The notes: generated by a model not told the origin, from the sequence alone. Shown: positions 14,673-23,915, numbered from the stretch's first letter. The stretch: 64,000 nt of DNA from Nitrospira sp. CG24C (GCA_002869885.2 NEWR02000017.1:164627-228626); one strand, 5' to 3'. A program made the numbers and translations.

Positions 14673-15830
14673 ATGATGCGCTGGTCTCGCCAGATCTTGT
14701 TCGGAGATGTCGATGCGATGTTCGCCTCAGCGGCTGTCCTGGCAGACCCAAGCCTTGCAGGTAAACCGGTGGCTGTCGGTGGATCCTCTCCGCGAGGAAT
14801 CATCGCGGCAGCGAGTTATGCGGCCCGTGCGTTCGGCGTTCATTCTGCCATGCCGACAGGCGAAGCCACACGTCTCTGCCCCCAGCTCATTTTGATTCCC
14901 CCCGACAGGCCGCTCTATCGCCGGCTGCATGAACAGATGCAGGCCGTGACCGATCAATTATTCCCTCTCACCGAATGGAGCAGCATCGACGAGTTTTATG
15001 CCGACACGACGCAGCTTCAGACCCGCTACCCCGATCCCCGCTCGCTCGGACAACTCGCGAAGGATGCGCTATACGATGCGACGGGATTGCGCTGCACCAT
15101 CGCCGTCGCAACCGGCAAGACCGTCGCCAAAATCGCCGCGGACAGTCACAAGCCTGATGGATTGGTGGTAGTCCCGCCCGGTACGGAAGAAGCATTCTTA
15201 GCCCAGAGGCCTCTGCGTGCATTGCCGGGAATCGGTCCAAAAACCGCCGCGCGCCTGGAACCGCTTGGGCTCAAGACCATCGGCGAGTTGTTGGACCAAC
15301 GCTGGGATCAACCCTTGCGTCATATCTTCGGCGCGCGACTCCACTGGGTTCGAGAGCTGGCGAGGGGGATCGACCACGAACCGGTGGTGGCCGATCGCGA
15401 ATCCAAAAGCCTCAGCCACGAGACCACCTTCGAACAGGACAGGCATGATCGTCCTTTTCTTGAGCAAACCCTGCGCGGATTCCTCCGTGACTTGGCGCGA
15501 GATCTCCGACAAGAAGGGTTGGCCGCCGGATCCTGCACGGTGAAACTGAAAAATGCCCGCTTCGCCATCACAACCAAACAGCACCGCTTTTCTCACCCGC
15601 TGAACTACGATCCCGACATGTGGCCGACCGTCCAACAAGCGCTGCGGGAGCTCATTCGGCCAAGCACCGAGTACCGCTTAGCCGGGCTCGCGCTCTCCTC
15701 CTTGACTCCCGCGCCGCCAGGGCTATTCGACCAGAAACGGACCAAAGCCATCCAAGCAATGGACGCGCTGATTACCAAGCATGGGTCGTCGGTGATTGGA
15801 TTAGGCGGCGTGAGCCAGGACGACGAGTAA
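14673..15830 (+). CDS. dinB: DNA polymerase IV (Y-family, DinB)
   Basis: 385 residues, error-prone translesion polymerase. Catalytic acidic residues are in FGDVDAMFASAA (first Asp pair) and SSIDEFYAD (Asp-Glu). The helix-hairpin-helix LRALPGIGPKTAARLEPLG and a little-finger domain with LSHETTFEQD follow. The first motif reads DVDAMF rather than the usual DMDAFF, a mild variation. Start choice: ATG at 14673 or 14676 precedes RWSRQILFGDVD; an in-frame GTG at 14652 lies in the hairpin. No beta-clamp motif was confidently identified at the C-terminus. Confidence 0.93.
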   Translation: MMRWSRQILFGDVDAMFASAAVLADPSLAGKPVAVGGSSPRGIIAAASYAARAFGVHSAMPTGEATRLCPQLILIPPDRPLYRRLHEQMQAVTDQLFPLTEWSSIDEFYADTTQLQTRYPDPRSLGQLAKDALYDATGLRCTIAVATGKTVAKIAADSHKPDGLVVVPPGTEEAFLAQRPLRALPGIGPKTAARLEPLGLKTIGELLDQRWDQPLRHIFGARLHWVRELARGIDHEPVVADRESKSLSHETTFEQDRHDRPFLEQTLRGFLRDLARDLRQEGLAAGSCTVKLKNARFAITTKQHRFSHPLNYDPDMWPTVQQALRELIRPSTEYRLAGLALSSLTPAPPGLFDQKRTKAIQAMDALITKHGSSVIGLGGVSQDDE

Positions 15831-15875
15831 TGTTCCTCTCTTTCCATCCAGGCCCGCAGCCGGTATGATGGGGCC

Positions 15876-16358
15876 ATGCCCACGAAGATCCTGACCAAGG
15901 AGCAACTCCTTCCGCTCTTGCAACAAGCCCGCTCGCAGAAGAGACGGATCGTCTTCACCAATGGCTGTTTCGATCTGATGCATGTAGGCCATACGCGTTA
16001 CCTCCAGGCCGCGAAGGATCTGGGTGATCTGCTAGTCGTGGGTGTCAATGGCGACGCATCCGTCAGGACATTGAACAAGGCGCCGGATCGGCCGATTGTC
16101 TCGGAATCGCAGCGGGCAGAGGTGGTCGCTGCGCTCGGCTCGGTCGATTATGTGACCCTCTTCGATGAACCGGACCCCCGCAGCCTGATCGCCGCATTGC
16201 AGCCGGATATCCTCGTCAAAGGCGGAGATTGGGCGGTAGAACAAATTATCGGCCGCGATATTGTGGAGGCGCGCGGCGGAGTCGTCCGTACCATTCCGTT
16301 GGTTCCAGGCGTTTCCACCACGTCGATTATCGAACGCATTCGCTCAACCACCACTTAG
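15876..16358 (+). CDS. hldC: D-glycero-beta-D-manno-heptose 1-phosphate adenylyltransferase
   Basis: 160 residues, single nucleotidyltransferase domain equivalent to the C-terminal half of HldE (RfaE2). Signature VFTNGCFDLMHVGHTRYLQA with the HxGH nucleotidyl-transfer motif, and DILVKGGDWAVEQIIGRDIV later. It makes ADP-heptose for the LPS core and pairs functionally with gmhA in the same run; the kinase is not in this window. The TAG stop is the first part of a family B repeat end. Confidence 0.95.
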   Translation: MPTKILTKEQLLPLLQQARSQKRRIVFTNGCFDLMHVGHTRYLQAAKDLGDLLVVGVNGDASVRTLNKAPDRPIVSESQRAEVVAALGSVDYVTLFDEPDPRSLIAALQPDILVKGGDWAVEQIIGRDIVEARGGVVRTIPLVPGVSTTSIIERIRSTTT

Positions 16359-16457
16359 CAGGATGCTGAAACAGCTCGCCAGCACAAAGAAGGTTAAGGT
16401 TCAGGCTAAGGTTGAGATAAAGAGAGTCTGATCTTCGCTCAACCTCGACCTCAGCCT
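16355..16457. repeat. Family B element with AGGTT/CAACC hairpin, loop subtype
   Basis: It begins TTAGCAGGATGCTGAAACAG, the family B end, at the hldC stop codon. Then come arms AAGGTTAAGGTTCAGGCTAA and CTCAACCTCGACCTCAGCCT around the loop AGAGAGTCTGATCTTCGC. The same loop appears at 23391, 45264 and 45880. The right arm stops five bases before the mfd ATG, so it overlaps the place where the mfd ribosome-binding site should be. Confidence 0.75.
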
Positions 16458-16462
16458 ACACC

Positions 16463-19400
16463 ATGTCCGATACTACCCACACCCCTACAGCATCCCAATG
16501 GTTCGTTCCTGTCGCCTCGGCACTGGCAAGCGAAACAGGACGTCCCTCTGTCACCGGCTTGTGCGGTTCCACAGCCGGGCTTGCCCTCACCACGCTTCTC
16601 CATCCTCAGTCTGGAAAACTGGACAAACGATCATGGCTGATCGTCACCGGATCAGACGAGGCGGCTGAACGCCTCTTCGACGACCTCCACTTTTTCCATG
16701 ATCTGATCGGCATCCCGACGGCGCCCCTCGCCCTCTTCCCGAGATGGGAAACCCTCCCCTACGAGGGCAGCGCGCCCCATGTCGGTCTGATCGCGCGACG
16801 GATGAATACCCTGCGTCACATCCAAACCGCGCCACAGACCTGCCTGGTCACCTCCATCGCAGCCCTGATGCAACGGCTCTTGCCCGTCGCGACCTTTACC
16901 GGCACCACCCTGCAATTCAGACTTCGCGGCACGATCGAACGAGAAGCCCTCACCGGAGGACTCTTACGTCTTGGCTATCGCCGAGTCTCGGTGGTGGAAA
17001 TTCCAGGGGAGTTCAGTATTCGAGGCGGCATTGTGGATATTTTCTCGACGGCCTACGCCGACCCGCTACGTGCCGAGTTTCTCGGTGAAACCGTCGACTC
17101 GCTCCGCCTGTTCGATCCCACCACGCAGAAATCCACCGCGAAGCTGGATCACGCTGTGATCCTTCCCGCCCGGGAATATATCCGTGCAGAGGATTCGCCG
17201 GATGCCCTCGCTCCCATTCCGGTGGATGCCGAGTGGCGCGCGCCGGACCTCTATCCCGGTATGGACAGCCTCTTCGACTATTTCGCCGAACAACCTCTGT
17301 TAGTCCTGGACCAGCCGGCAGCATTGACCGGGGCCTGCGCGGACCTCTGGGCCAAGATCGACGATGGCTATCTCCGCCATGCCGATCGGGAAACGGTCGT
17401 GCCCTACCCGTCACCGGAGCGGTTGTTTCTCTCCTGGACGGAACTCATGGATCGCACGAATGGCTGGTCCACGCTCGCGCTCGAGCCGCTCATGGCGAGT
17501 GATGCATCCTGGAATCCGGTCCAGGCTTTTCCCGCTCAGACTCCGGCCAGCGCAGGTCTTGGGGCTCGTGGTATGCCCTTCAGCCAGACCCTCGCCATCA
17601 TGGATCGCCTGCGGGAAGCCTGTCGCGTGTTGCTTGTCGCAAGAAGTCGCGGCCAGGTGGATCGCCTGCTGGCGCTCTTACGCGAACACGATGTGCCGGC
17701 GATGGAGTGGGCGACGGGAGCCTGGATCTCTTTCGCTAAAACCAAAGCGCCGTTTTACGTCTTGCACGGCGATCTGTCCGCAGGATTTCTCGCTCCGGAG
17801 CTGCGCCTGGCCGTTCTGACGGAAGAGGAACTGTTTGCCAAGGGCGCGCGCCACAAGCCGCAGGCCAAGAGTAAAGCTGCGACCTTCCTCTCCTCGTTAG
17901 AAGATCTCAACGTGGGCGACTATGTTGTCCATGTCCAACATGGCATCGCCAAATACCGAGGCCTTAAACGCCTCTCGGTGCAGGACTTCGACAGCGACTA
18001 TCTGATTCTGGAATTCGCCGGCAGCGATACGCTGTACGTTCCGCTGGAGAAGCTCGGCCATGTACAGCGGTATAGCGGGGCAGACGGCCATGCGCCGCGC
18101 CTGGAGCGTCTTGGCGGCGCCAGTTGGGCCAAAACGACCGCACGGGTGAAGCAAGATATCGAGGAGATGGCCCACGAGTTGGTGGACCTCTATGCCAACC
18201 GTGAGCTCGTGACGCGCCATGCGTATGGATTCGACAGCACGATGTATCACGAGTTCGAAGCGGCATTTGAGTATGAAGAAACGGCGGATCAACTCAAAGC
18301 GATCGAAGACATTGCCCACGACATGGAGTCCAGCAAGCCGATGGACCGATTGGTCTGCGGCGACGTCGGGTACGGAAAAACGGAAGTGGCCATGCGGGCG
18401 GCCTTCAAAGCCGTGGAGGACAATCGCCAGGTCGCCGTGCTCGTTCCCACAACCCTCTTGGCCCACCAACATTACGACAACTTCTCGGAACGGTTCGCCC
18501 CATTCCCGGCTCGCGTGGCCCTGCTATCCCGCTTTCAATCGCCGAAGGAGGCCAAAGCCATTCTCAAAGACGTGGCGTCCGGAAGTGTCGACGTGGTGAT
18601 CGGCACGCACCGGCTCATCCAGAAGGATGTCGTGTTCCACAACCTGGGTCTCGTGATCATCGATGAGGAACAGTGGTTCGGCGTCAAACACAAGGAACGA
18701 TTGAAACAACTCCGCACCCAGGTCGACGTCTTGACGCTCACGGCCACTCCGATTCCACGCACCTTGCAAATGGCCATGGCAAGCGTGCGCGACCTCTCGA
18801 TCATCGAAACTCCCCCGGCTGGCCGCTTGTCCATTCGCACGCAGGTCGTCCGATCGAGCGACAAGCTCATCCGCGAGGCGATCTTGCGGGAACTGGGGCG
18901 TGGCGGACAGGTCTACTTCGTCCATAACCGAGTCGAAACGATGGAGAAGACGGGAGCCTGGCTGCAGCAACTGGTGCCCGATGCGCGCATCGTAATGGCC
19001 CATGGGCAGATGAACGCCAAACCGCTTGAGGCTGTGATGTTGAAGTTCTTTCGCCGGGAGGCGGATGTGTTGATCGCCTCGGCCATTATCCAGTCGGGCA
19101 TCGACGTGCCCCACGCCAACACAATCTTCATCAATCGCGCCGATATGTTCGGCCTCGCGCAGTTGTATCAATTGCGCGGACGAGTGGGCCGAAGCGGCGA
19201 CCAGGCCTACGCCTACTTCCTGGTCCCCGATGAGGGGCAGTTAAGCGACGATGCCCAGAAACGCCTCACGGCCATTCAGCAATTTACCGAACTGGGCGCC
19301 GGCTTCCGCATCGCCGCAGCCGATATGGAAATCCGAGGCGCCGGCAACCTCCTGGGGAAACAGCAATCAGGGCATATCGCCGCGATCGGACTCGACCTCT

Positions 19401-19936
19401 ACATGCAGATGGTGGAACAGGCCGTCCAACGTCTCAAGGGCCAGGTGGTAGAAGAAGAGCTGGACCCCACCCTCCGGCTCCACGTCTCCGCCTTTATTCC
19501 GGATGAATACGTCGCCGATCCCCATCAGCGTCTTTCCTTTTACAAGCGCCTCTCATCCTGCACCCAAGTCGGAGATCTCGCCTTGCTCCATGGCGAAATG
19601 CAGGATCGATATGGGCTGGCCCCGGACTCTGTCGAGCGCCTGTTCGAAGTCATGCAGGTGAGGCTCCAGGCCAAGGCCTTGCGCCTCACCACGATCGAGC
19701 TCAAGACCCACTCTGTCGTCGTCACGCTCGACGCCAAGAGCCAGGTCTCAAGCCAAGCGATTCACCGAATGATGGACCGGTACAAAAAACGGGTATGCTT
19801 CCTATCTCCTCTCTCGTTTGAACTCCAGATGCCGCAGCAGGACTGGCCTTCAATTTTTCGAGAACTCACAGCAACCTTGCAAAGCCTTGGAGGCTGTGAT
19901 ACCAACACCACAATGTCTTCGCAATCATCTCGCTGA
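16463..19936 (+). CDS. mfd: Transcription-repair coupling factor
   Basis: 1157 residues, full length. Mfd displaces RNA polymerase stalled at DNA lesions and recruits UvrA. Order seen: UvrB-homology N-terminal region (about 20-350), RNA-polymerase-interaction CarD-like domain (about 475-560, DYVVHVQHGIAKYRGL), RecG-like helicase with Walker A GDVGYGKTEVA (about 632) and TATPIPRTLQMA, then the TRG region AAADMEIRGAGNLLG and a C-terminal autoinhibitory domain. The DEEQ box reads DEEQWFGV; most Mfd proteins have R instead of W there. No Shine-Dalgarno is visible because a hairpin repeat occupies the leader. Confidence 0.98.
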   Translation: MSDTTHTPTASQWFVPVASALASETGRPSVTGLCGSTAGLALTTLLHPQSGKLDKRSWLIVTGSDEAAERLFDDLHFFHDLIGIPTAPLALFPRWETLPYEGSAPHVGLIARRMNTLRHIQTAPQTCLVTSIAALMQRLLPVATFTGTTLQFRLRGTIEREALTGGLLRLGYRRVSVVEIPGEFSIRGGIVDIFSTAYADPLRAEFLGETVDSLRLFDPTTQKSTAKLDHAVILPAREYIRAEDSPDALAPIPVDAEWRAPDLYPGMDSLFDYFAEQPLLVLDQPAALTGACADLWAKIDDGYLRHADRETVVPYPSPERLFLSWTELMDRTNGWSTLALEPLMASDASWNPVQAFPAQTPASAGLGARGMPFSQTLAIMDRLREACRVLLVARSRGQVDRLLALLREHDVPAMEWATGAWISFAKTKAPFYVLHGDLSAGFLAPELRLAVLTEEELFAKGARHKPQAKSKAATFLSSLEDLNVGDYVVHVQHGIAKYRGLKRLSVQDFDSDYLILEFAGSDTLYVPLEKLGHVQRYSGADGHAPRLERLGGASWAKTTARVKQDIEEMAHELVDLYANRELVTRHAYGFDSTMYHEFEAAFEYEETADQLKAIEDIAHDMESSKPMDRLVCGDVGYGKTEVAMRAAFKAVEDNRQVAVLVPTTLLAHQHYDNFSERFAPFPARVALLSRFQSPKEAKAILKDVASGSVDVVIGTHRLIQKDVVFHNLGLVIIDEEQWFGVKHKERLKQLRTQVDVLTLTATPIPRTLQMAMASVRDLSIIETPPAGRLSIRTQVVRSSDKLIREAILRELGRGGQVYFVHNRVETMEKTGAWLQQLVPDARIVMAHGQMNAKPLEAVMLKFFRREADVLIASAIIQSGIDVPHANTIFINRADMFGLAQLYQLRGRVGRSGDQAYAYFLVPDEGQLSDDAQKRLTAIQQFTELGAGFRIAAADMEIRGAGNLLGKQQSGHIAAIGLDLYMQMVEQAVQRLKGQVVEEELDPTLRLHVSAFIPDEYVADPHQRLSFYKRLSSCTQVGDLALLHGEMQDRYGLAPDSVERLFEVMQVRLQAKALRLTTIELKTHSVVVTLDAKSQVSSQAIHRMMDRYKKRVCFLSPLSFELQMPQQDWPSIFRELTATLQSLGGCDTNTTMSSQSSR

Positions 19937-19953
19937 CAAGGTTTCATGCGCCT

Positions 19954-20853
19954 ATGACTCGAACATCGAACGGATCCTTGAACCTCCTCGCTCTGCGCCT
20001 CTTCACTCTACTCGTCGGCGTTATCGGTGGCAGCCTGCTGTTCCTCACCGGCTGTACGCCACCGCCCGAGGAGGGTGTCGTGGCCCTCGTCAACGGCCGA
20101 CAAATCACGCAGACCGAGTTCGAAGCCCGCTGGGGAGAATTGGCCGAGGCCACCAAAGCGCGGTACGAGAAGGAAGGGGGGAAGCGCCGCTTCCTCGACG
20201 AACTCATCACCCGTGAACTGCTCATGCAGGAGGCGCGCAAGCTAGGACTCGACCAGAACGATGCCATCCGCGATCGCGCGCAACGCTACAGAGAACAACT
20301 GATTCTCGACGAGCTCCTCAAGGATCGAATCAAAACCAAGATCGAACTTTCGAATGAAGAATTGGATGCCTTCTACGAACAACACGCTCAGGAACTCCTG
20401 ACGCCACTAAAAGTAAGAGTGTCACAGATGCTGCTGCCCAATATTTCAGCTGCGAAAGATTTGGAAAAGCAGATCAACCAGGGGGGGCACTTCGCCCAAT
20501 TTGCACAACGCTATTCAATCGACGAAAAATCGAAAGCGAAAGGGGGAGATCTCGGCCCCTACCGCAAGGACTTGGTCGTCCCCGAAGTCGACGAAGTCAT
20601 TCATACCCTCAAGCCCGGATTCGTCAGTGCGCCGATTAAAACGGACGCCGGTTATTACCTCGTCATGATTTCATCGTTGGATACGGAAATTATTCAGGCG
20701 GACGTGGCTGTTCGAGAGCGTCTACGGCAAGAACTGCTCAATGAGAAGCGCCGAAAACGTTTTGACGATGTGATCGTTGACATCCGTGCGAAGGCGACCA
20801 TCCGCCTCAAGGATGCCTCCCGATTCGTGACTGACGACGTCGGCAAACACTGA
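19954..20853 (+). CDS. Peptidyl-prolyl isomerase lipoprotein (PpiC/parvulin type)
   Basis: 299 residues with a lipoprotein signal: hydrophobic stretch then LLFLTGC, lipidated Cys at about 34. SurA-type N-terminal chaperone segment (VVALVNGRQITQTEFEARWG, FLDELITRELLMQEARKLG) and one parvulin domain (about 155-250: KVRVSQMLL, GGHFAQFAQRYS, GGDLGPYRKDLV). It probably folds outer-membrane or secreted proteins in the periplasm. Located 17 bases after mfd and followed by a second SurA-like gene, so the two form a chaperone pair. Confidence 0.9.
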   Translation: MTRTSNGSLNLLALRLFTLLVGVIGGSLLFLTGCTPPPEEGVVALVNGRQITQTEFEARWGELAEATKARYEKEGGKRRFLDELITRELLMQEARKLGLDQNDAIRDRAQRYREQLILDELLKDRIKTKIELSNEELDAFYEQHAQELLTPLKVRVSQMLLPNISAAKDLEKQINQGGHFAQFAQRYSIDEKSKAKGGDLGPYRKDLVVPEVDEVIHTLKPGFVSAPIKTDAGYYLVMISSLDTEIIQADVAVRERLRQELLNEKRRKRFDDVIVDIRAKATIRLKDASRFVTDDVGKH

Positions 20854-20959
20854 ATCGTCGCGGATCGACATTCTCCTCAAATCCTTCCCAATTCGTGTAC
20901 AATCCACCAAGCTCTCGCCGACCGGTCGATCCCATAGGCGAAAGACAAGTTCCATATCC

Positions 20960-21988
20960 ATGATCACAATCCGTCCATTCGTCATAATGGCACCAGGCTG
21001 GCTGAGATACACGATCCTCTTCGCGTTCGGGCTGATCGCACAAACGTCCCTTCTATCTGCCGCGCAGATAGAAGATGGCATTGTCGCGATCGTCAACTCG
21101 GACCTCATCATGCTGTCCGAGATGAAACGGGAGCTCGCCCCGGAACGGGAACGGATTCAGAAAGAGTATCGCGGCGATTCCCTCGCGCGTCGGCTCAAGA
21201 CAGCGGAGTACATGGCGCTGACCACGATGATCGAGCGCAAGTTGCAACTCCAGGAAGCCAAGGCGCGTAACATCGTGGTGACCGATCAGGAGGTCCGGCA
21301 AGCCATCCAGCAGATGAAGCAACAGGGGAGAACGATCGACGAGGCAAACCCCGCGGACATGAAAAGCGCCAGAGAACAACTGATGCTGTTCAGGATCGTC
21401 GACCGCGACGTGCGAAGCGCGGTGATAGCCGGAGACTCCGACCTGAAACGGTATTTCCAGGAACACCGCGATCGATTTGCGCTGTCGGAAGAATACACGC
21501 TCAGCCAAATTCTCATTCAGGCGCGTTCACCGAGCGATACCGCCGACGCGAGGGAAAAAGTTCGTGAGGTAATGACGCGGCTCAAGCAGGGGGAATCCTT
21601 CGAGGATTTGGCGTTGCGCTTTTCCGACGGCCCCAATGCTTCCCATGGAGGACACCTGGGCTTAGTACGGCAGGGAGAGCTCTTGCCGGAAATCGAGCGC
21701 ACGATCGCCACCATGGTGCCTGGCGGCATCTCTGATACGATCGAGACCCCGGATGGCTTTCACATTGTGCGCCTGGAGGACAAGAAACCCAAACAGTTCC
21801 GCCCCTACGAGCAAGTCCGCACTGAAATTCAGGGGCTCGTCTTTCAGCAGAAAAGTGAAGATGCCTTCCAATCGTGGCTGGCCAATCTCAAGAACAAGGC
21901 CTACATCGAAATCAAGTTCGAATCCGCTCTTTCAGAACCGCCCACAACCGCTCCCGCCCCTCGCCCGTCACCGACGAGTAAGCAATAA
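20960..21988 (+). CDS. surA: SurA-like periplasmic peptidyl-prolyl isomerase
   Basis: 342 residues. Signal peptide (WLRYTILFAFGLIAQTSLLSAA), SurA N-terminal domain beginning EDGIVAIVNSDLIMLSEMKR, one rotamase/parvulin domain (about 180-275: EEYTLSQILIQARS, LGLVRQGELLPEIE, GFHIVRLEDKK), and a proline-rich tail. Only one parvulin domain instead of the two of E. coli SurA. Acts on outer-membrane protein biogenesis. Its 3' end overlaps the convergent engB gene by 77 bases. Confidence 0.88.
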   Translation: MITIRPFVIMAPGWLRYTILFAFGLIAQTSLLSAAQIEDGIVAIVNSDLIMLSEMKRELAPERERIQKEYRGDSLARRLKTAEYMALTTMIERKLQLQEAKARNIVVTDQEVRQAIQQMKQQGRTIDEANPADMKSAREQLMLFRIVDRDVRSAVIAGDSDLKRYFQEHRDRFALSEEYTLSQILIQARSPSDTADAREKVREVMTRLKQGESFEDLALRFSDGPNASHGGHLGLVRQGELLPEIERTIATMVPGGISDTIETPDGFHIVRLEDKKPKQFRPYEQVRTEIQGLVFQQKSEDAFQSWLANLKNKAYIEIKFESALSEPPTTAPAPRPSPTSKQ

Positions 21989-22514
21989 GTTCGCCGCCCT
22001 CGACCAATCCCAGCCCATCCCGCAGCCGACGAAGCGCACCGACACGTTCGCTCATTTTTAACTTGTCCACTTTCGTCGCGACCACAATGGGAGGCCGCCC
22101 GGCGGACAGAAGCCAGGCGATCGTCTCCCTGTCCTGTTCGCTCAGCACCCGGCTTTCCACCAATACCACCACCGCGCGCAGCTGTTCACTGCCGTTGAGA
22201 TACTGTTCGATCAACGGCGCCCACTGAGCCCGCAAGGCTTTCGACACCTTCGCGTAGCCGTATCCCGGCAAATCCACGACCACGAATCGCGCCAAGGCAG
22301 GATCGTCGCTGGTGACCCGAAAGAGGTTGACCAAGCGGGTCTTTCCCGGCGTCCGGCTCACCTTCGCCAGCCCCTTGCGCTGCAAGAGGGAGTTGATGAG
22401 AGATGACTTTCCGACGTTCGACCGCCCAATGAAGGCGACTTCCGGGAGTTCACTTTGCAGAAACTGCTCTGGCCCCGCACAACTTCTGATAAACTCGGCA
22501 TTCAAGATTTTCAA
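21912..22514 (-). CDS. engB: Ribosome-biogenesis GTPase EngB/YsxC
   Basis: 200 residues. TRAFAC GTPase with G1 FIGRSNVGKSSLINSL, G2 T in SRTPGKTR, G3 VVDLPGYGYAKVSK, G4 TKVDKLK and G5 SSVTGEG. The family (YihA/YsxC) assists 50S subunit assembly and is usually essential. The start ATG gives the standard N-terminus MKILNAEFIRSCAGPEQFL. The 3' end runs antisense into surA for 77 bases, so a longer C-terminus than usual is possible. Confidence 0.96.
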   Translation of the reverse strand: MKILNAEFIRSCAGPEQFLQSELPEVAFIGRSNVGKSSLINSLLQRKGLAKVSRTPGKTRLVNLFRVTSDDPALARFVVVDLPGYGYAKVSKALRAQWAPLIEQYLNGSEQLRAVVVLVESRVLSEQDRETIAWLLSAGRPPIVVATKVDKLKMSERVGALRRLRDGLGLVEGGELIAYSSVTGEGRERLWAVLKERIRT

Positions 22515-22576
22515 TAGTCACCCCATAGGCAAGAGGCGCAGGTTTCTCACCTCGTACCTTTCATACGCATCGAACT

Positions 22577-23383
22577 ATGCCGAAGTCAACCGCACGATCC
22601 CGCCGCATGAAGGCCTACTTGATTATTGGCCTCTGCCTCCCGGTCGGCGCGGTCCTCTTCATCTGGTTGCTCATCATGCCCGACGTTTCGGCCTTGCGGA
22701 CGGCCAATCCGCCCACGACAGCCCTGATGGAAGCGCGGCGGGCTCAGGCGCAAGGCCGCAAGATCGAACGCCAATGGGTGTGGGTTTCGCTCTCACGTAT
22801 CTCGCCCCACCTCCGCCAGGCGGTCGTGGCAGGGGAAGATGCGTCGTTCTTCACCCACGAAGGGTTCGATTGGGAGGGGATCAAGGACGCGGCTCTGTAT
22901 AACCTCGAAGCGGGCAAGCTCAAGCGTGGGGGGAGCACCATTACGCAGCAGCTGGCCAAAAACCTGTACCTGTCATCCGAACGGTCCATGCTTCGAAAGG
23001 CGCGCGAAGCGCTGATTACGCGGTCCCTAGAACAGCATCTCACGAAGGAGCGTATTCTCGAGCTGTATCTCAATGTCGTTGAATGGGGGCAGGGTGTCTA
23101 TGGCGCGGAGGCAGCGGCTCGTCACCACTTCAAGAAATCCTCGCATAACTTGACTGCCGACGAGGCAGCATGGCTGGCTGCCATCTTGCCGTCGCCACGC
23201 CGATACGACCCGATTCGAAAAACCATTTTCCTGTCTCGTCGCCACGACCGGATCCTCAAATGGATTACTCGTGGATCTACCCAACCTCCCCAGCTAGAGC
23301 CAGAGCCAAAGCCGGAGCCAGACTCAGAACGAGAGTCAGACCCAGAACCAGAACCAGAGCAAAAAATAGAAACTGAACCGTAA
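22577..23383 (+). CDS. mtgA: Monofunctional biosynthetic peptidoglycan transglycosylase
   Basis: 268 residues. N-terminal transmembrane anchor (about 13-34) then a glycosyltransferase family 51 domain: catalytic Glu at about 87 in VVAGEDASFFTHEGFDWEGI, KRGGSTITQQLAKNLYLS, RKAREALITRSLEQHLTKER and ILELYLNVVEWGQGVYGAE. It polymerises lipid II into glycan strands. The C-terminus carries an unusual 35-residue Glu/Pro/Asp/Ser-rich tail (EPEPKPEPDSERESDPEPEP). The part from W199 onward is duplicated 1.25 kb downstream. Confidence 0.95.
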   Translation: MPKSTARSRRMKAYLIIGLCLPVGAVLFIWLLIMPDVSALRTANPPTTALMEARRAQAQGRKIERQWVWVSLSRISPHLRQAVVAGEDASFFTHEGFDWEGIKDAALYNLEAGKLKRGGSTITQQLAKNLYLSSERSMLRKAREALITRSLEQHLTKERILELYLNVVEWGQGVYGAEAAARHHFKKSSHNLTADEAAWLAAILPSPRRYDPIRKTIFLSRRHDRILKWITRGSTQPPQLEPEPKPEPDSERESDPEPEPEQKIETEP

Positions 23384-23390
23384 CGATATT

Positions 23391-23470
23391 GGGACTGGGC
23401 TGAGGTCAAGGTCGAGCAAAGATCAGACTCTCTGTATCTCAACCTTAGCCTAAACCTCAACCTTCTTCGT
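23391..23470. repeat. Family B hairpin, loop subtype, inverted orientation
   Basis: Arms GGCTGAGGTCAAGGTCGAGC and CTCAACCTTAGCCTAAACCT with the loop reading GATCAGACTCTCTGTATC, the reverse complement of the loop at 16355. It lies between convergent mtgA and VOC genes, and its right part encodes the last residues of VOC copy 1. Confidence 0.7.
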
Positions 23471-23915
23471 GCCGACGGGCTGGCTCAGGGGAGTCGCCGA
23501 CCTCACCATAATCTCGCTCGCCGAAGATGGCCGTTTCATGCGTGTAATGTTTGAATTCGAGCAGGTTGTGGGAGGGATCTTCGAGGAAAAATGTGCGGTG
23601 TTCGATGCGGGTTCCGGGGAACCGCACACGTGGCTGCTGGTAAAACATCAGCCCCTTGGCTTTAGCCTGATCAACCAAGGCTTGCCACGCCTCCTGAGAA
23701 GACAGGACCAACCCGAAATGGCGTGGATAGATCCCCGGCTGAGACGGTGGCGGTCCTGGTGTCAAATGCGCCACAAGTTGATGCCCCGCGAGTCCGAACG
23801 TGACGGCATGGCGCGATTCCCGACCCAACGTACAACCAAGTCCTTCGACATAGAAGCGTTTCGCCGCCGCCACATCATGCGTAGGGAAAGCCAGGTGAAA
23901 GAGTACGTCCTTCAT
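23457..23915 (-). CDS. VOC (glyoxalase/dioxygenase-like) protein, copy 1
   Basis: 152 residues. Vicinal-oxygen-chelate fold with the beta-alpha-beta pattern: FHLAFPTHDVAAAKRFYVEG at the start, HQLVAHLTPGPPPSQPGIYP, and the C-terminal metal-ligand Glu in FFLEDPSHNLLEFKHY. No substrate can be assigned; the DPSHNLLEFK ending is typical of VOC family members annotated as glyoxalase or bleomycin resistance-like. GAGGAG precedes the ATG. The ATG overlaps the stop of the truncated peptidase fragment (ATGA). The C-terminal tail (EPARRHEEG) is supplied by the hairpin repeat and differs from copy 2. Confidence 0.88.
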   Translation of the reverse strand: MKDVLFHLAFPTHDVAAAKRFYVEGLGCTLGRESRHAVTFGLAGHQLVAHLTPGPPPSQPGIYPRHFGLVLSSQEAWQALVDQAKAKGLMFYQQPRVRFPGTRIEHRTFFLEDPSHNLLEFKHYTHETAIFGERDYGEVGDSPEPARRHEEG

